A DNA stretch of 64,000 bases from Acinetobacter genomosp. 15BJ. Its GTDB lineage: Bacteria > Pseudomonadota > Gammaproteobacteria > Pseudomonadales > Moraxellaceae. How positions within the stretch are numbered: position 1 is the stretch's first letter; every line of letters starts with the position of its first letter. The position numbers and the translations under genes are program-made. The stretch covers positions 16,299 through 80,298 of the forward strand of contig NZ_KE007348.1 in the NCBI RefSeq assembly GCF_000400715.1, in the 5' to 3' direction. The notes under the pieces were generated by a model. It searched no databases. It saw nothing but the letters and a program-made list of their open reading frames with translations, and was not told where the DNA came from. This document shows, piece by piece, positions 39,217-48,596 of the stretch.

Positions 39217-40737
39217 ATGTCTGATTTTCTGATTGATGAAGAATTACTTGCTGCGATTGATATGGGATCGAACAGTTTCCATCTGGCAATCGCTCGTGTT
39301 GATCACGGTGAAGTTAAGAAAGTTGCTTCAATGTCAGAAAAAGTACAGTTAGCAGCTGGGCTTGATGAAAATAAGAATTTAACCGAAGCCGCGCAACAGC
39401 GTGGACTGGCATGTTTAGCCCGTTTTGTTGGGCGTTTGAGCTCAGTACAACCGAATCGTTTACGTATCGTGGCAACCAATGCGTTAAGACAAGCAAAAAA
39501 TGGTCACGAATTTATCCAAAAAGCAGCCGAAATTTTACCTAAACCGATTGAAATTATTGCAGGTCGTGAAGAAGCACGTCTGATTTATCTGGGCGTTTCA
39601 CATACCATGGCCAATGGTGGTCGACGTTTAGTCGTGGATATTGGTGGAGGTTCAACCGAGTTTATCATCGGTGAGGAGTTTGAACCGCTGCATACCGAAT
39701 CCTTACAAATGGGCTGTGTGGCCTATAGTAAAACCTATTTCCCTGATGGTGAAATTACCAGCAAAGCATTTGATAAAGCCGTGGTTGCTGCACGCAAAGA
39801 AATGTCCGCGATTGCCAATACCTATAAATCTGTGGGTTGGGATACCGTCGTCGGATCAAGCGGAACCATTAAAGCCTGTCGTCAGATTGCGGTTAATCTG
39901 GGTTTGAGTGATGAGCAAGAAAACCTGACCCGTGATGGCTTATATAAATTAAAAGATCGTTTGCTCAAATTTAAACATATTTCTGAAATTGATTTTGAAG
40001 GTCTACGTGAAGACCGTCGAGCAGTTTTGCCAGCCGGCCTTGCGATTTTATATGCAATTTTTGAAGTTTTAGATATCGACAAATTGGCATATTCTGACGG
40101 TGCACTACGTGAAGGCGTGATGTATGACTTGCTCGGTCGTTTTAAGCATGAAGATATTCGTGACCGCAGTGTACAGGCGTTAATGGGGCGTTATAACGCA
40201 GATCCCAAACAAGCAGAACGGGTGGTCAATACGGCACAAGAGTTATTCGACGGTGTGGCTGAGGCGTTAAATTTAACGACTGAAGACAGTGACTTACTGC
40301 GTCGTGCAGCTTATCTGCATGAAATCGGTTTAGCGATTAGCCATGGCGGTTATCATCGTCATGGGGCATATTTATTGCAACATTCGGATATTCCGGGTTT
40401 CTCGCAAATTGATCAAAATCATCTCTCGCATTTGGTTTCGCACCATCGTCGTAAGTTACGTGCAGATGCAAAAAATGACGTTTTAAAGGTCGGTGGTAGT
40501 CATTTAATCTACCTGTGCTTATTACTGCGTCTTGCAGTTTTACTGAACCATAGTCGTAGTGATCAGATGCTTCCTGCCATTGAACTGAGTGTTGTAAATG
40601 ATCAACAATGGCAACTCAGCGTTTCTGGCGATGCTAAACAATGGCCTTTATTGGTTGCTGACCTGCATGATGAGCAGGTGCAATTTAAGCATTGGGACAT
40701 TGAGTTAAATATTCAGTCAGACAAATTTGTTGATTAA
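39217..40737 (+). CDS. ppx: Exopolyphosphatase
   Basis: Ppx/GppA phosphatase family, 506 residues. ASKHA-fold motifs AAIDMGSNSFHLAIARV, VVDIGGGSTEFIIG and GSSGTIKACRQ, then the Ppx C-terminal HD-like helical domain with YLHEIGLAISHGGYHRHGAYLL. It degrades polyphosphate and possibly pppGpp. The placement beside trxA and rho recurs in gammaproteobacteria. GppA function cannot be excluded. Confidence 0.92.
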   Translation: MSDFLIDEELLAAIDMGSNSFHLAIARVDHGEVKKVASMSEKVQLAAGLDENKNLTEAAQQRGLACLARFVGRLSSVQPNRLRIVATNALRQAKNGHEFIQKAAEILPKPIEIIAGREEARLIYLGVSHTMANGGRRLVVDIGGGSTEFIIGEEFEPLHTESLQMGCVAYSKTYFPDGEITSKAFDKAVVAARKEMSAIANTYKSVGWDTVVGSSGTIKACRQIAVNLGLSDEQENLTRDGLYKLKDRLLKFKHISEIDFEGLREDRRAVLPAGLAILYAIFEVLDIDKLAYSDGALREGVMYDLLGRFKHEDIRDRSVQALMGRYNADPKQAERVVNTAQELFDGVAEALNLTTEDSDLLRRAAYLHEIGLAISHGGYHRHGAYLLQHSDIPGFSQIDQNHLSHLVSHHRRKLRADAKNDVLKVGGSHLIYLCLLLRLAVLLNHSRSDQMLPAIELSVVNDQQWQLSVSGDAKQWPLLVADLHDEQVQFKHWDIELNIQSDKFVD

Positions 40738-40765
40738 CCATATTATTATGGACCATTCTTGACTT

Positions 40766-41590
40766 ATGAAAAATAAAGCGACTCAGTCCAAGGCTTGGGC
40801 TACGGTTCAAATTGCACGACACCCTGAGCGTCCGCAATTTCTAGATTATGTCAGTGAAATTTTTACTGAATTTGATGCACTTCACGGCGACCGTTTATTT
40901 GGTGATGATGGTGCCATGATCGGTGGTTTGGCGCGTTTTGACGGACAACCTGTGATGGTGGTTGGTCAACATCGTGGTCGCAGCACACGTGAAAAGCTAC
41001 AGCATAACTTTGGGATGTGTAATCCAGAAGGATATCGTAAATCACAACGTTTACTCGATATGGCTGAACGTTTTAATTTACCGGTGTTCACCTTCGTCGA
41101 TACCATGGGTGCATACCCAGGTGTAGGGGCTGAAGAACGTGGTCAAGCAGAAGCGATTGCAACCAGCTTGGCACAACTTTCAAGTTTAAAAGTTCCTGTT
41201 ATTGCCACGATTCTTGGTGAAGGCGGTTCAGGTGGTGCTCTCGGTATTGGTGTAGCCGATCGTGTGATTATGCTGTCACACAGTATTTATTCTGTGATTT
41301 CACCTGAAGGTTGTGCGTCTATTCTATGGAAAACCGCTGATAAAGCAGCACAAGCGAGTGAAGCACTTTCGCTAACTGCAGATAAACTTCGAGCTTTAGG
41401 CATTGTTGAATATGTTGTGGATGAAGGTGACGGTGCACACTTGCAGCCTGAAAAAGTCATGCATGATTTGAAAGATGTGTTAAAACAAGCTTTAGATGAA
41501 TTGCAACCGATGGATGCGCAAGAACGATGCGACGCACGTTATCAACGTTTAATGAAGTTTGGCAGCAGCAATTTAGGCATCGCGTCTTAG
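40766..41590 (+). CDS. accA: Acetyl-CoA carboxylase carboxyltransferase alpha subunit
   Basis: 274 residues versus about 319 in E. coli; the N-terminal helix pair is missing and the protein begins near [14 protein letters not shown]. The core is intact: [62 protein letters not shown] and [11 protein letters not shown]. It works with AccD to move carboxyl from biotin to acetyl-CoA. No upstream extension in frame explains the missing part. It overlaps tilS by 64 bp. Confidence 0.95.
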   Translation: MKNKATQSKAWATVQIARHPERPQFLDYVSEIFTEFDALHGDRLFGDDGAMIGGLARFDGQPVMVVGQHRGRSTREKLQHNFGMCNPEGYRKSQRLLDMAERFNLPVFTFVDTMGAYPGVGAEERGQAEAIATSLAQLSSLKVPVIATILGEGGSGGALGIGVADRVIMLSHSIYSVISPEGCASILWKTADKAAQASEALSLTADKLRALGIVEYVVDEGDGAHLQPEKVMHDLKDVLKQALDELQPMDAQERCDARYQRLMKFGSSNLGIAS

Positions 41591-42918
41591 CACAAACCCA
41601 GCATTTTTCTGAACAAACTCAATTCTTGATTGGGTGTAGCGGCGGCATGGATTCCATGCTGTTGCTGTTTCTAATGTCTGAACTTTTTCCGACTCAAACC
41701 CGTGCGATTTATGTTGATCATCAACTTCAAACGATGAGTGCTGAATGGGGCCATGTTGTACAGCAGCAGTCAGATGCTTTAAATATCCCGTGTATTATTC
41801 AACAAGTAGACGTTGCAATAGGCAATTTGGAACAACAAGCACGTCAAGCGCGTTATCAAGCGTATCAACAGCATTTACAATCCAATGAAATTCTAGTCTT
41901 GGCACATCATCAGCAGGATCAGGCCGAAACACTATTATTACGCTTGTTTTCTGGGGCAGGTGTGCATGGATTGGCTGCGATGCAGCAAATTGATATTCGT
42001 CAAGACATGACCATTTGGCGACCATTTTTAGATGTGAGCCGCGAGAAAATTGAACAATGGTCGCAGCAACTTGATTTTGCCTATGTGACAGACCCAACCA
42101 ATTACGATACGCACTATGATCGGGCGTGGTGTCGAGAAGAATTATGGGATGTCTTACAAAAACGCTTCCCCAAAATGCAGGCAGCTGTGGCACGCACCAG
42201 TTCTCTGATGCTGGATGCTGCGGAAATACTAGATGAAGTATTGCAGAAGGATTGGCAACAGTGTGCGACTGATCGTGTACTTGATCTGATCGTGTTAGAG
42301 CAACTCTCAGCTGCACGGCAACGTCAATTGTTATCAGCTTGGGTGAGGGGGGCGGATCAATATCGACCAAGTTATGATATGGTGCAGCGATTGCAGCATG
42401 AGGTCATTCTTGCAAAGCCAGATGCGCAGGCAACTTTACATATCAATCAACATTATTTCGTTCGCTATCAGAAGACGTTATATCGTTTAACCCATGATGA
42501 GCTGTACGCAGAAAAATTATTTTCCTTTCCAGATACCTTGTCACAACAGTTTGATATGGGCGAAACCATCAATGTTGCGGCTGGACAATTTAAGATCGAA
42601 ACTCAAAAAATTGGTCTTTCATCTCGGCTTTTAGGGCGAGAGTTAAAGTTGCTTAAACGGCAGGGTGGTGAAAAAATTCATCTTTATGGTCGTGTTGGAC
42701 ATTGGCCTCTGAAAAAAGCCATCCAAGAGCTACAGATTTTGCCTTGGTTACGTCATACAATTCAAATATTAGTCGTAGATAATGTTATGCTTGGGGTTTT
42801 TAGCCCAAAGGGTTTTTGGTTGGCGCAATCTGATTATTTAGAACAGGGCGGTTGGCAACCAAGTTTAATTTCTGACTGTAATGACTTTTTTCAGCAGTCT
42901 TTTTCATATGATGAGTAG
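41527..42918 (+). CDS. tilS: tRNA(Ile)-lysidine synthase
   Basis: 463 residues. PP-loop SGGMDS at 38-43 activates C34 of the CAU-anticodon tRNA-Ile with ATP, before lysine addition. [35 protein letters not shown] and the C-terminal TilS substrate-binding domains are present. The only good start, ATG 41527, lies 64 bp inside accA, an unusually long same-strand overlap. Confidence 0.94.
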   Translation: MRRTLSTFNEVWQQQFRHRVLAQTQHFSEQTQFLIGCSGGMDSMLLLFLMSELFPTQTRAIYVDHQLQTMSAEWGHVVQQQSDALNIPCIIQQVDVAIGNLEQQARQARYQAYQQHLQSNEILVLAHHQQDQAETLLLRLFSGAGVHGLAAMQQIDIRQDMTIWRPFLDVSREKIEQWSQQLDFAYVTDPTNYDTHYDRAWCREELWDVLQKRFPKMQAAVARTSSLMLDAAEILDEVLQKDWQQCATDRVLDLIVLEQLSAARQRQLLSAWVRGADQYRPSYDMVQRLQHEVILAKPDAQATLHINQHYFVRYQKTLYRLTHDELYAEKLFSFPDTLSQQFDMGETINVAAGQFKIETQKIGLSSRLLGRELKLLKRQGGEKIHLYGRVGHWPLKKAIQELQILPWLRHTIQILVVDNVMLGVFSPKGFWLAQSDYLEQGGWQPSLISDCNDFFQQSFSYDE

Positions 42919-42921
42919 GAC

Positions 42922-43761
42922 ATGGCGACAACATTGAATCAAAATATTTGTTTTATTGGCGGCGGTAACATGGCACAAGCCTTGATTGGCGGGCTGCTAT
43001 CTCGTGGTTTACCCACAACGCGCATTACGGTTTCTGATCCTGTCGAACAAATTCGTCACATCTTAGAAGAAAAAAATATTCAAACCACAACTGACAATGT
43101 GGACGCAATTAAAAATGCGGACGTTGTGGTATTGGCGGTAAAACCCCAAGTTTTGGCAACGGTATTACAACCATTAAAAGGTTTATTGTCAGATAAACTC
43201 GTGATCTCAATTATTGCGGGTGCTGAAATTCAAACGATTTCAGATTTAATTGGTGGTAGTCAACGTATTGTCCGTGTCATGCCGAACACGCCAGCATTGG
43301 TACAAACAGGTGCACATGGTATTTATGCATCTGAAGCGGTCGGTGCTCAAGATCGTGAGTTAACCAGTCAAATTTTAGCGGCGACTGGTTTAACCATTTG
43401 GGTGGAGAGTGAAGCTCAAATTGATGCAGTAACCGCAGTCTCTGGTTCTGGCCCAGCATACTTCTTCTATTTGATGGAAAGTATGATTCGTGCTGGTAAA
43501 AATTTGGGACTAGATGAAAAAGTGGCGACGGCATTGACCTTGCAAACAGCATTAGGTGCGGCACAAATGGCGATTACCAGCTCAAATTCTCCAGCAGAAT
43601 TACGTAAAAATGTGACCTCTCCAAATGGCACAACGCAAGCAGCTTTAGAGGTGTTTGATCGTGCGCAGATTTCACAAAATATTCAAGCAGCGCTTGCAGC
43701 AGCTCAGAAGCGTAGCCAAGAGCTAGCGCAAGAGTTGAGTGACAAGACTAAATCGGTTTAA
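42922..43761 (+). CDS. proC: Pyrroline-5-carboxylate reductase
   Basis: 279 residues, last step of proline synthesis. Rossmann motif FIGGGNMAQALIGG near the N-terminus, VLAVKPQV, VRVMPNTPALV, and the C-terminal dimerisation motif AVSGSGPAYFFYLME plus NVTSPNGTTQAALEVF. It begins 3 bp after tilS. Confidence 0.97.
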   Translation: MATTLNQNICFIGGGNMAQALIGGLLSRGLPTTRITVSDPVEQIRHILEEKNIQTTTDNVDAIKNADVVVLAVKPQVLATVLQPLKGLLSDKLVISIIAGAEIQTISDLIGGSQRIVRVMPNTPALVQTGAHGIYASEAVGAQDRELTSQILAATGLTIWVESEAQIDAVTAVSGSGPAYFFYLMESMIRAGKNLGLDEKVATALTLQTALGAAQMAITSSNSPAELRKNVTSPNGTTQAALEVFDRAQISQNIQAALAAAQKRSQELAQELSDKTKSV

Positions 43762-43777
43762 GTAGGATAAGACAATT

Positions 43778-44347
43778 ATGGGTGCAAGTTCTGCGCTAAT
43801 TTTTGGTGTTTTGATCAATGTTGCAATTTTATTGGTCTTTTTCCGTTTTTTAATGCAATTGGCAGCAGTCAGTCCATACAATCCTGTGGTACTTTCAACC
43901 GTGAAAGCCACCAAGATTGTGGATGTGTTTAGCCGCATTTTCCCGACGATAGGTAAAGGCCGTGTCAATTTAGCGGCAGTTGCTTTGTTGGTGGTGCTGT
44001 ATCTCCTGAAAATGTTTGGTCTGATGTATTTGTCTGGGCAGATGCCACATAGTGCGGTGTATCTGGTGATCACCACCTTTGTGACCATGATTCAAGATTT
44101 GATTCGTTTCTGTCGTTACTTGATTTTTGCAACGATCATTTTAAGTTGGGTGGTGATGTTTACTCAGACACGCTCACCTTATATTGAAGTGATTCAAGAG
44201 TTGGCTGAACCATTGCTTGCACCATTCCGTCGCTTATTGCCGAACATGGGGATGATCGACCTGTCTCCAATTTTGGCTTTCTTGGCCTTATACGTGGCTG
44301 AGATTCTCATGAATGAAGCAGCTAAAGTACTATTAACTGGTCTTTAA
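43778..44347 (+). CDS. YggT-family membrane protein
   Basis: 189 residues with two YggT repeats, each with two hydrophobic segments; the second ends in EPLLAPFRRLLPNMGMIDLSPILAFLAL, a family hallmark. YggT proteins affect osmotic tolerance or division-site organisation in some bacteria. It is 16 bp from proC, a conserved linkage. Confidence 0.93.
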   Translation: MGASSALIFGVLINVAILLVFFRFLMQLAAVSPYNPVVLSTVKATKIVDVFSRIFPTIGKGRVNLAAVALLVVLYLLKMFGLMYLSGQMPHSAVYLVITTFVTMIQDLIRFCRYLIFATIILSWVVMFTQTRSPYIEVIQELAEPLLAPFRRLLPNMGMIDLSPILAFLALYVAEILMNEAAKVLLTGL

Positions 44348-44363
44348 GCAAATCTGATTCAAT

Positions 44364-44391
44364 AAAAAATGGGCGTAAAGCCCATTTTTTA
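44364..44391. terminator. Bidirectional terminator after yggT-like gene
   Basis: AAAATGGGC and GCCCATTTT form a 9-bp stem around GTAAA, with As before and T6 after. It also overlaps the 3' end of the convergent acyltransferase gene. Confidence 0.88.
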
Positions 44392-45519
44392 TTTCTTGAT
44401 CCAACGTTGCCGGATTACTCGATTGAGTGGATTAGAAAAGTAGCGTGCAATCAGCCCACCTAGTGCAATCGCAAGCACAAAATAAATCACCAATAAGATC
44501 AGCTTGATATTGCCCTCTGTCAGTGCGGGCGTATAAAACAGTTTGAAAAAACCTAAAATAATCAGGTGGAATAAATAAATTTCATAACTGTTCTTACCAA
44601 TATCCTGTAACCACTTAAAACGCTGTGTCTGCATGGTGGTGTGTTCCTTTGCCACATTCGCAACAATCAGGATCGCTGTTGCAAGTGCAAATAGACTGAC
44701 TCCCCAAATACAGTTTTGTTTAATCGGTGCAGAAAAATAAATGATGAACATGGTCGCAATGGCAATGTATTTCAACCCTAACCAGGTTTGGGTTTGCAGT
44801 TTAAGTTGCGGTGCAATCAGTGCCGCGATACAGCCAAATGCAATCCCATCAAAACTAGAGAAGTAATGATAGAGGTACGCACCACTTTCTTCGCCGTAAT
44901 GTAAAAATCTAAAATACGGTGCAAATAGAATTACGGCAACACAGACAAATAGAAAGTAGGGCTTCTTCTTAAATAGCAATGCTGTTAGTGGGAAAAGTAA
45001 ATAAAACACTTCTTCCACAGATAAAGACCATAACACGCCAAGCGCATAGTTGACCCAGCCATTTTCAATAATCAGGATGTTCATCCAAAAGGTCAGCGCT
45101 GCTAGGTTAACTGTTGACTGAGCGACGACAATGCCATTTGGGGCCTGAGTCATAAAAGGTTTAAGCTCAAATGCACCGAAGAGATTGACCAGACAGATCA
45201 GCAGGATCAAGGTTGGCATGATGCGAGCAAATCGTGAAATATAAAAATCGCGCGTATTGATCTGATGCAATGCACCCCAGCGTTTGATGGTGTGTGAGGT
45301 GATGAGATAACCCGAGATGACGAAAAACATGGTGACGCCATAGTTACCATTGCGGGCTAAAAGTGTGGTGATATTTTCACCAAAAACCTGAAAGTTGATC
45401 GAGGTGTCAAAGAGCTTATAAGGGATATTGAAATGGTGCAGTAAAACCAAAAAGATTGAAATACAGCGTAATGAATCAATAGAGTGAAAGCGCTTAAATT
45501 GGACTTGATTAAAGGACAT
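44389..45519 (-). CDS. Acyltransferase family 3 membrane protein (OafA/YrhL type)
   Basis: 376 residues with about ten hydrophobic segments. SIDSLRCISIFLVLLHHF, VTMFFVISGYLI, FYISRFARIMPTL and SLSVEEVFYLLFP are landmarks of the family that transfers acetyl or succinyl groups to cell-surface sugars. No SGNH domain is fused. The acceptor is unknown; an O-antigen, capsule or glycan is possible. Confidence 0.9.
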   Translation of the reverse strand: MSFNQVQFKRFHSIDSLRCISIFLVLLHHFNIPYKLFDTSINFQVFGENITTLLARNGNYGVTMFFVISGYLITSHTIKRWGALHQINTRDFYISRFARIMPTLILLICLVNLFGAFELKPFMTQAPNGIVVAQSTVNLAALTFWMNILIIENGWVNYALGVLWSLSVEEVFYLLFPLTALLFKKKPYFLFVCVAVILFAPYFRFLHYGEESGAYLYHYFSSFDGIAFGCIAALIAPQLKLQTQTWLGLKYIAIATMFIIYFSAPIKQNCIWGVSLFALATAILIVANVAKEHTTMQTQRFKWLQDIGKNSYEIYLFHLIILGFFKLFYTPALTEGNIKLILLVIYFVLAIALGGLIARYFSNPLNRVIRQRWIKK

Positions 45520-45576
45520 ATTGCATTCCTTTCTCCTATACGAATTAATTTTTATCAGATATTCTTTATTTTCAGT

Positions 45577-45618
45577 TTTCTTGTAGCGCAGGGGAGTTTA
45601 TCCCCTGTCTGCAAGAAA
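45577..45618. other. Long hairpin between polA and the acyltransferase gene
   Basis: TTTCTTG / CAAGAAA outer arms and CAGGGGA / TCCCCTG inner arms around GTTTA. It lies 25 nt after the polA stop on the minus strand. No U-tract follows, so it is a candidate 3'-end structure rather than a classic terminator. Confidence 0.5.
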
Positions 45619-45642
45619 CATTTTTTCTAATGTGTGGGTGGC

Positions 45643-48408
45643 TTAGTGGGCAGCATCCCAGTTTTGGCCTTGTCCAACTTCAACCACAAACGGTACTGAA
45701 ATTTCCAATACAGATTGCATCACTTCAGCAATTTGCTTTGATAGTTCATCCGCAATCGCAGCATCCGCTTCAAACACAAGTTCATCGTGCACTTGTAATA
45801 ACAGCTTAGCTTGATCTTTAGGTAGCATTTTATCGACCGCAATCATGGCAAGTTTAATAATATCTGCCGCACTGCCTTGTAAAGGTGCATTGATGGCCGC
45901 ACGTTCAGCTGCTTGTTTGATCATTTTATTGCTGGCCATAATGTCTGGTGTGTATAGACGACGGCCTAAAATGGTTTCAACAAAACCTTGCTCACGCGCA
46001 ATTTGACGTGTGCGCTCCATATAATCCAAAACACCTGGATATCGTTGGAAGTAACGTGCGATGTAGCTACGTGACTCTTCACGGCTAAAACCAAGCTGAC
46101 GGGTTAAACCAAATTCAGACATACCATAGAGTAGACCAAAGTTAACCGCTTTGGCTTGGCGGCGTTGGTCATTGGTCACATCTTCAATAGCAATACCAAG
46201 CACTTCAGAAGCGGTACGGCGATGCACGTCTTGACCTTGCTGGAAGGCATGAACTAACGCATCATCTTGAGAGAAATGTGCCATCAAACGCAGTTCGATT
46301 TGAGAATAATCGGCAGCGAGTAACACACGACCCTCAGGTGCAATAAAGGCTTTACGAATTTGACGACCAATTGGAGTACGGATTGGAATGTTTTGCAGGT
46401 TTGGATCGGTTGAAGACAAGCGGCCTGTTGCAGTTAAGGCTTGATGATAGCTGGTATGTACACGATGTGTTCTGTCATGCGATTGTTCAATCAGGCGATC
46501 GGTGTAGGTATTTTTGAGTTTTGCCAAGCCACGATGTTCCAAAATGACTTCAGCCAATGGATGTTCGATTTTCTCTAAAATACTTTCACTGGTACTGTAT
46601 TGACCTGTTGCAGTTTTCTTACCACCTTTGAGTCCTAGCTTTTCAAACAGGACTTCACCGACTTGCTTTGGTGAGGCAACATTAAATGCTTCGCCTGCCA
46701 GTTCCGCTGCTTGAGCTTCAAGCGTTTGAATGGTTTCTGAAAACTCGACACTGAGTTGATCGAGGAATTGATGGTCGAGCTTAATCCCATCTTCTTCCAT
46801 GCCCGTGAGGACACGAGCAACAGGCATTTCAATATTATGTAGAATATTGACCAGTTCTGGATGGGCTTTTAGTTTTGCTGCGAGCACCTCATACAAACGA
46901 TAAGTGACATGCGCATCTTCGGCTGCATAATGCGCAGCCACTTCAAGCTCAATCTGGTTAAAGGTTTTCTGTTTGGCACCTTTACCCGCGATTTGTTCAA
47001 AAGTCGTGGTCAAATGGCTGAGATAAAGACGAGCAACATCGTCCATACCATGTCGCGTTGCAGCGGCATTCAATACATATGAAGCAAGCATGGTATCGAA
47101 ATACCAACCTTGAATGGTGATACCATGATTGGCAAAGATATGCGCATCATATTTTAAATGATGACCAATTTTCCGTACTTGTTCATTTTCAAGAATCGGT
47201 TTGATCTGAGCGAGAAGCTGTTCACGATTCAGTTGCTCAGGTGCGCCTTCATAATCATGTGCGACAGGAACGTAATAGGCATCTTTGGCATCAAATGCCA
47301 CCGAGAAACCGACCAGTTCGGCAAAGCGATAATCCAGATTGGTGGTTTCAGTATCAATCGCAAAATGATCCGCCTGTTGCATACGCTGCAACAAGGCATC
47401 CCAATCTTGTTGGCTCAATACTGTATGATAAGTCGCATTCCCCAGTTGATCATCTTGGCTGGAAAGATTGGCATGATCTTCAGCCACCACGGGTTCTGCT
47501 TTTTGTTCAGCTTTGGCAATACTTTGCGAGGTTTGCTGATAAGCAGGACTGTTTGGATTGTTTGGATGGTCTAAGGATTGTAATTGGTTGCGAAACTCTA
47601 ATTCAGTATAGAGCTCTCGAAGCTGATCCACATTGGGATTGGCGAGTTTAAGGTCGTGCCAATCTAAGGCAAGATCGAGATCACAGACAATACTGGCAAG
47701 TTGATGGTCAACTTTGATGTTGTCTACATTATCTTTAATATTCTGGCTGAGTTTGCCTTTAAGCTGATCAGCATTGGCAATAATATTGTTTAATGTGCCG
47801 TATTCATTCAGCAGCTTCGCTGCTGTTTTTGCGCCAACACCCGGAACGCCCATGATGCCGTCAGACGCATCGCCCATCAGGGTGAGGTAATCAATGATTT
47901 GATTTGGATGTACACCGAACTTTTCAAAAACACCGGCTTCATCTAAAACACGTTCTTTAAAACTGTCTTCCAGTTTGACATGTTCATTGACTAACTGCGC
48001 CATGTCTTTGTCGCCCGTCGAGATGAGGACATGATGACCTTCTGCCAAGGCACGCTTGGTTAAAGTCCCAATAATATCATCCGCTTCTGCACCTGCGAGA
48101 AAATACAAAGGAATCCCTTGCGCTTTGATCAAGGCATGTAAATAAGGAATCTGTTGAGATAACTCCTCAGGCATGCTTGGGCGATCGCCTTTGTAGATTG
48201 GCGATAATTTATGACGGAAGGTCGGCTCTGGCGTATCAAAAATCACAGCCATATGGGTAGGCTGAGTGCGACGCATCAGTTTTTGGATCGCTGAAATTGC
48301 ACCACGTATTGCATTGGTATGTAAGCCAGTAGACGTGGTTAATGGTGGTAAAGCGTGAAAAGCACGAAATAAGAAATAAGACCCGTCTACCAAGACAAAA
48401 GGTGGCAT
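45643..48408 (-). CDS. polA: DNA polymerase I
   Basis: 921 residues with all three activities. The 5' nuclease domain covers 1-290 (VDGSYFLFRAFHALPP, TGDKDMAQLV, GVPGVGAKTAAKLL). The 3'-5' exonuclease domain from about 325 keeps D352 and E354 in IDTETTNL. The polymerase domain has motif A ADYSQIELRLMAHFS, the finger helix RRQAKAVNFGLLYGMSEFGL and motif C VHDELVFE. It fills gaps and removes RNA primers. Confidence 0.98.
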   Translation of the reverse strand: MPPFVLVDGSYFLFRAFHALPPLTTSTGLHTNAIRGAISAIQKLMRRTQPTHMAVIFDTPEPTFRHKLSPIYKGDRPSMPEELSQQIPYLHALIKAQGIPLYFLAGAEADDIIGTLTKRALAEGHHVLISTGDKDMAQLVNEHVKLEDSFKERVLDEAGVFEKFGVHPNQIIDYLTLMGDASDGIMGVPGVGAKTAAKLLNEYGTLNNIIANADQLKGKLSQNIKDNVDNIKVDHQLASIVCDLDLALDWHDLKLANPNVDQLRELYTELEFRNQLQSLDHPNNPNSPAYQQTSQSIAKAEQKAEPVVAEDHANLSSQDDQLGNATYHTVLSQQDWDALLQRMQQADHFAIDTETTNLDYRFAELVGFSVAFDAKDAYYVPVAHDYEGAPEQLNREQLLAQIKPILENEQVRKIGHHLKYDAHIFANHGITIQGWYFDTMLASYVLNAAATRHGMDDVARLYLSHLTTTFEQIAGKGAKQKTFNQIELEVAAHYAAEDAHVTYRLYEVLAAKLKAHPELVNILHNIEMPVARVLTGMEEDGIKLDHQFLDQLSVEFSETIQTLEAQAAELAGEAFNVASPKQVGEVLFEKLGLKGGKKTATGQYSTSESILEKIEHPLAEVILEHRGLAKLKNTYTDRLIEQSHDRTHRVHTSYHQALTATGRLSSTDPNLQNIPIRTPIGRQIRKAFIAPEGRVLLAADYSQIELRLMAHFSQDDALVHAFQQGQDVHRRTASEVLGIAIEDVTNDQRRQAKAVNFGLLYGMSEFGLTRQLGFSREESRSYIARYFQRYPGVLDYMERTRQIAREQGFVETILGRRLYTPDIMASNKMIKQAAERAAINAPLQGSAADIIKLAMIAVDKMLPKDQAKLLLQVHDELVFEADAAIADELSKQIAEVMQSVLEISVPFVVEVGQGQNWDAAH

Positions 48409-48596
48409 TGCGCAAATCCTAATTATAAATTAATTGGTATTTTACGTGAAAAAGCCGTGGCTGTCTTATCTGAACTGGACGGAGAGCGGCTGCTTGTGTC
48501 GTTTAAAATTTGCAGTATTTTGTATGTAACAATACCTGCCTATCTAGTGATCAAGTAAGATGACGGCAATGAAGCTGTCATAATTGATATAAGTCT

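Noticed and set aside
41795..42370. 191-codon minus-strand frame inside tilS
   Set aside because: Antisense shadow of a conserved gene, without family features or a ribosome site.
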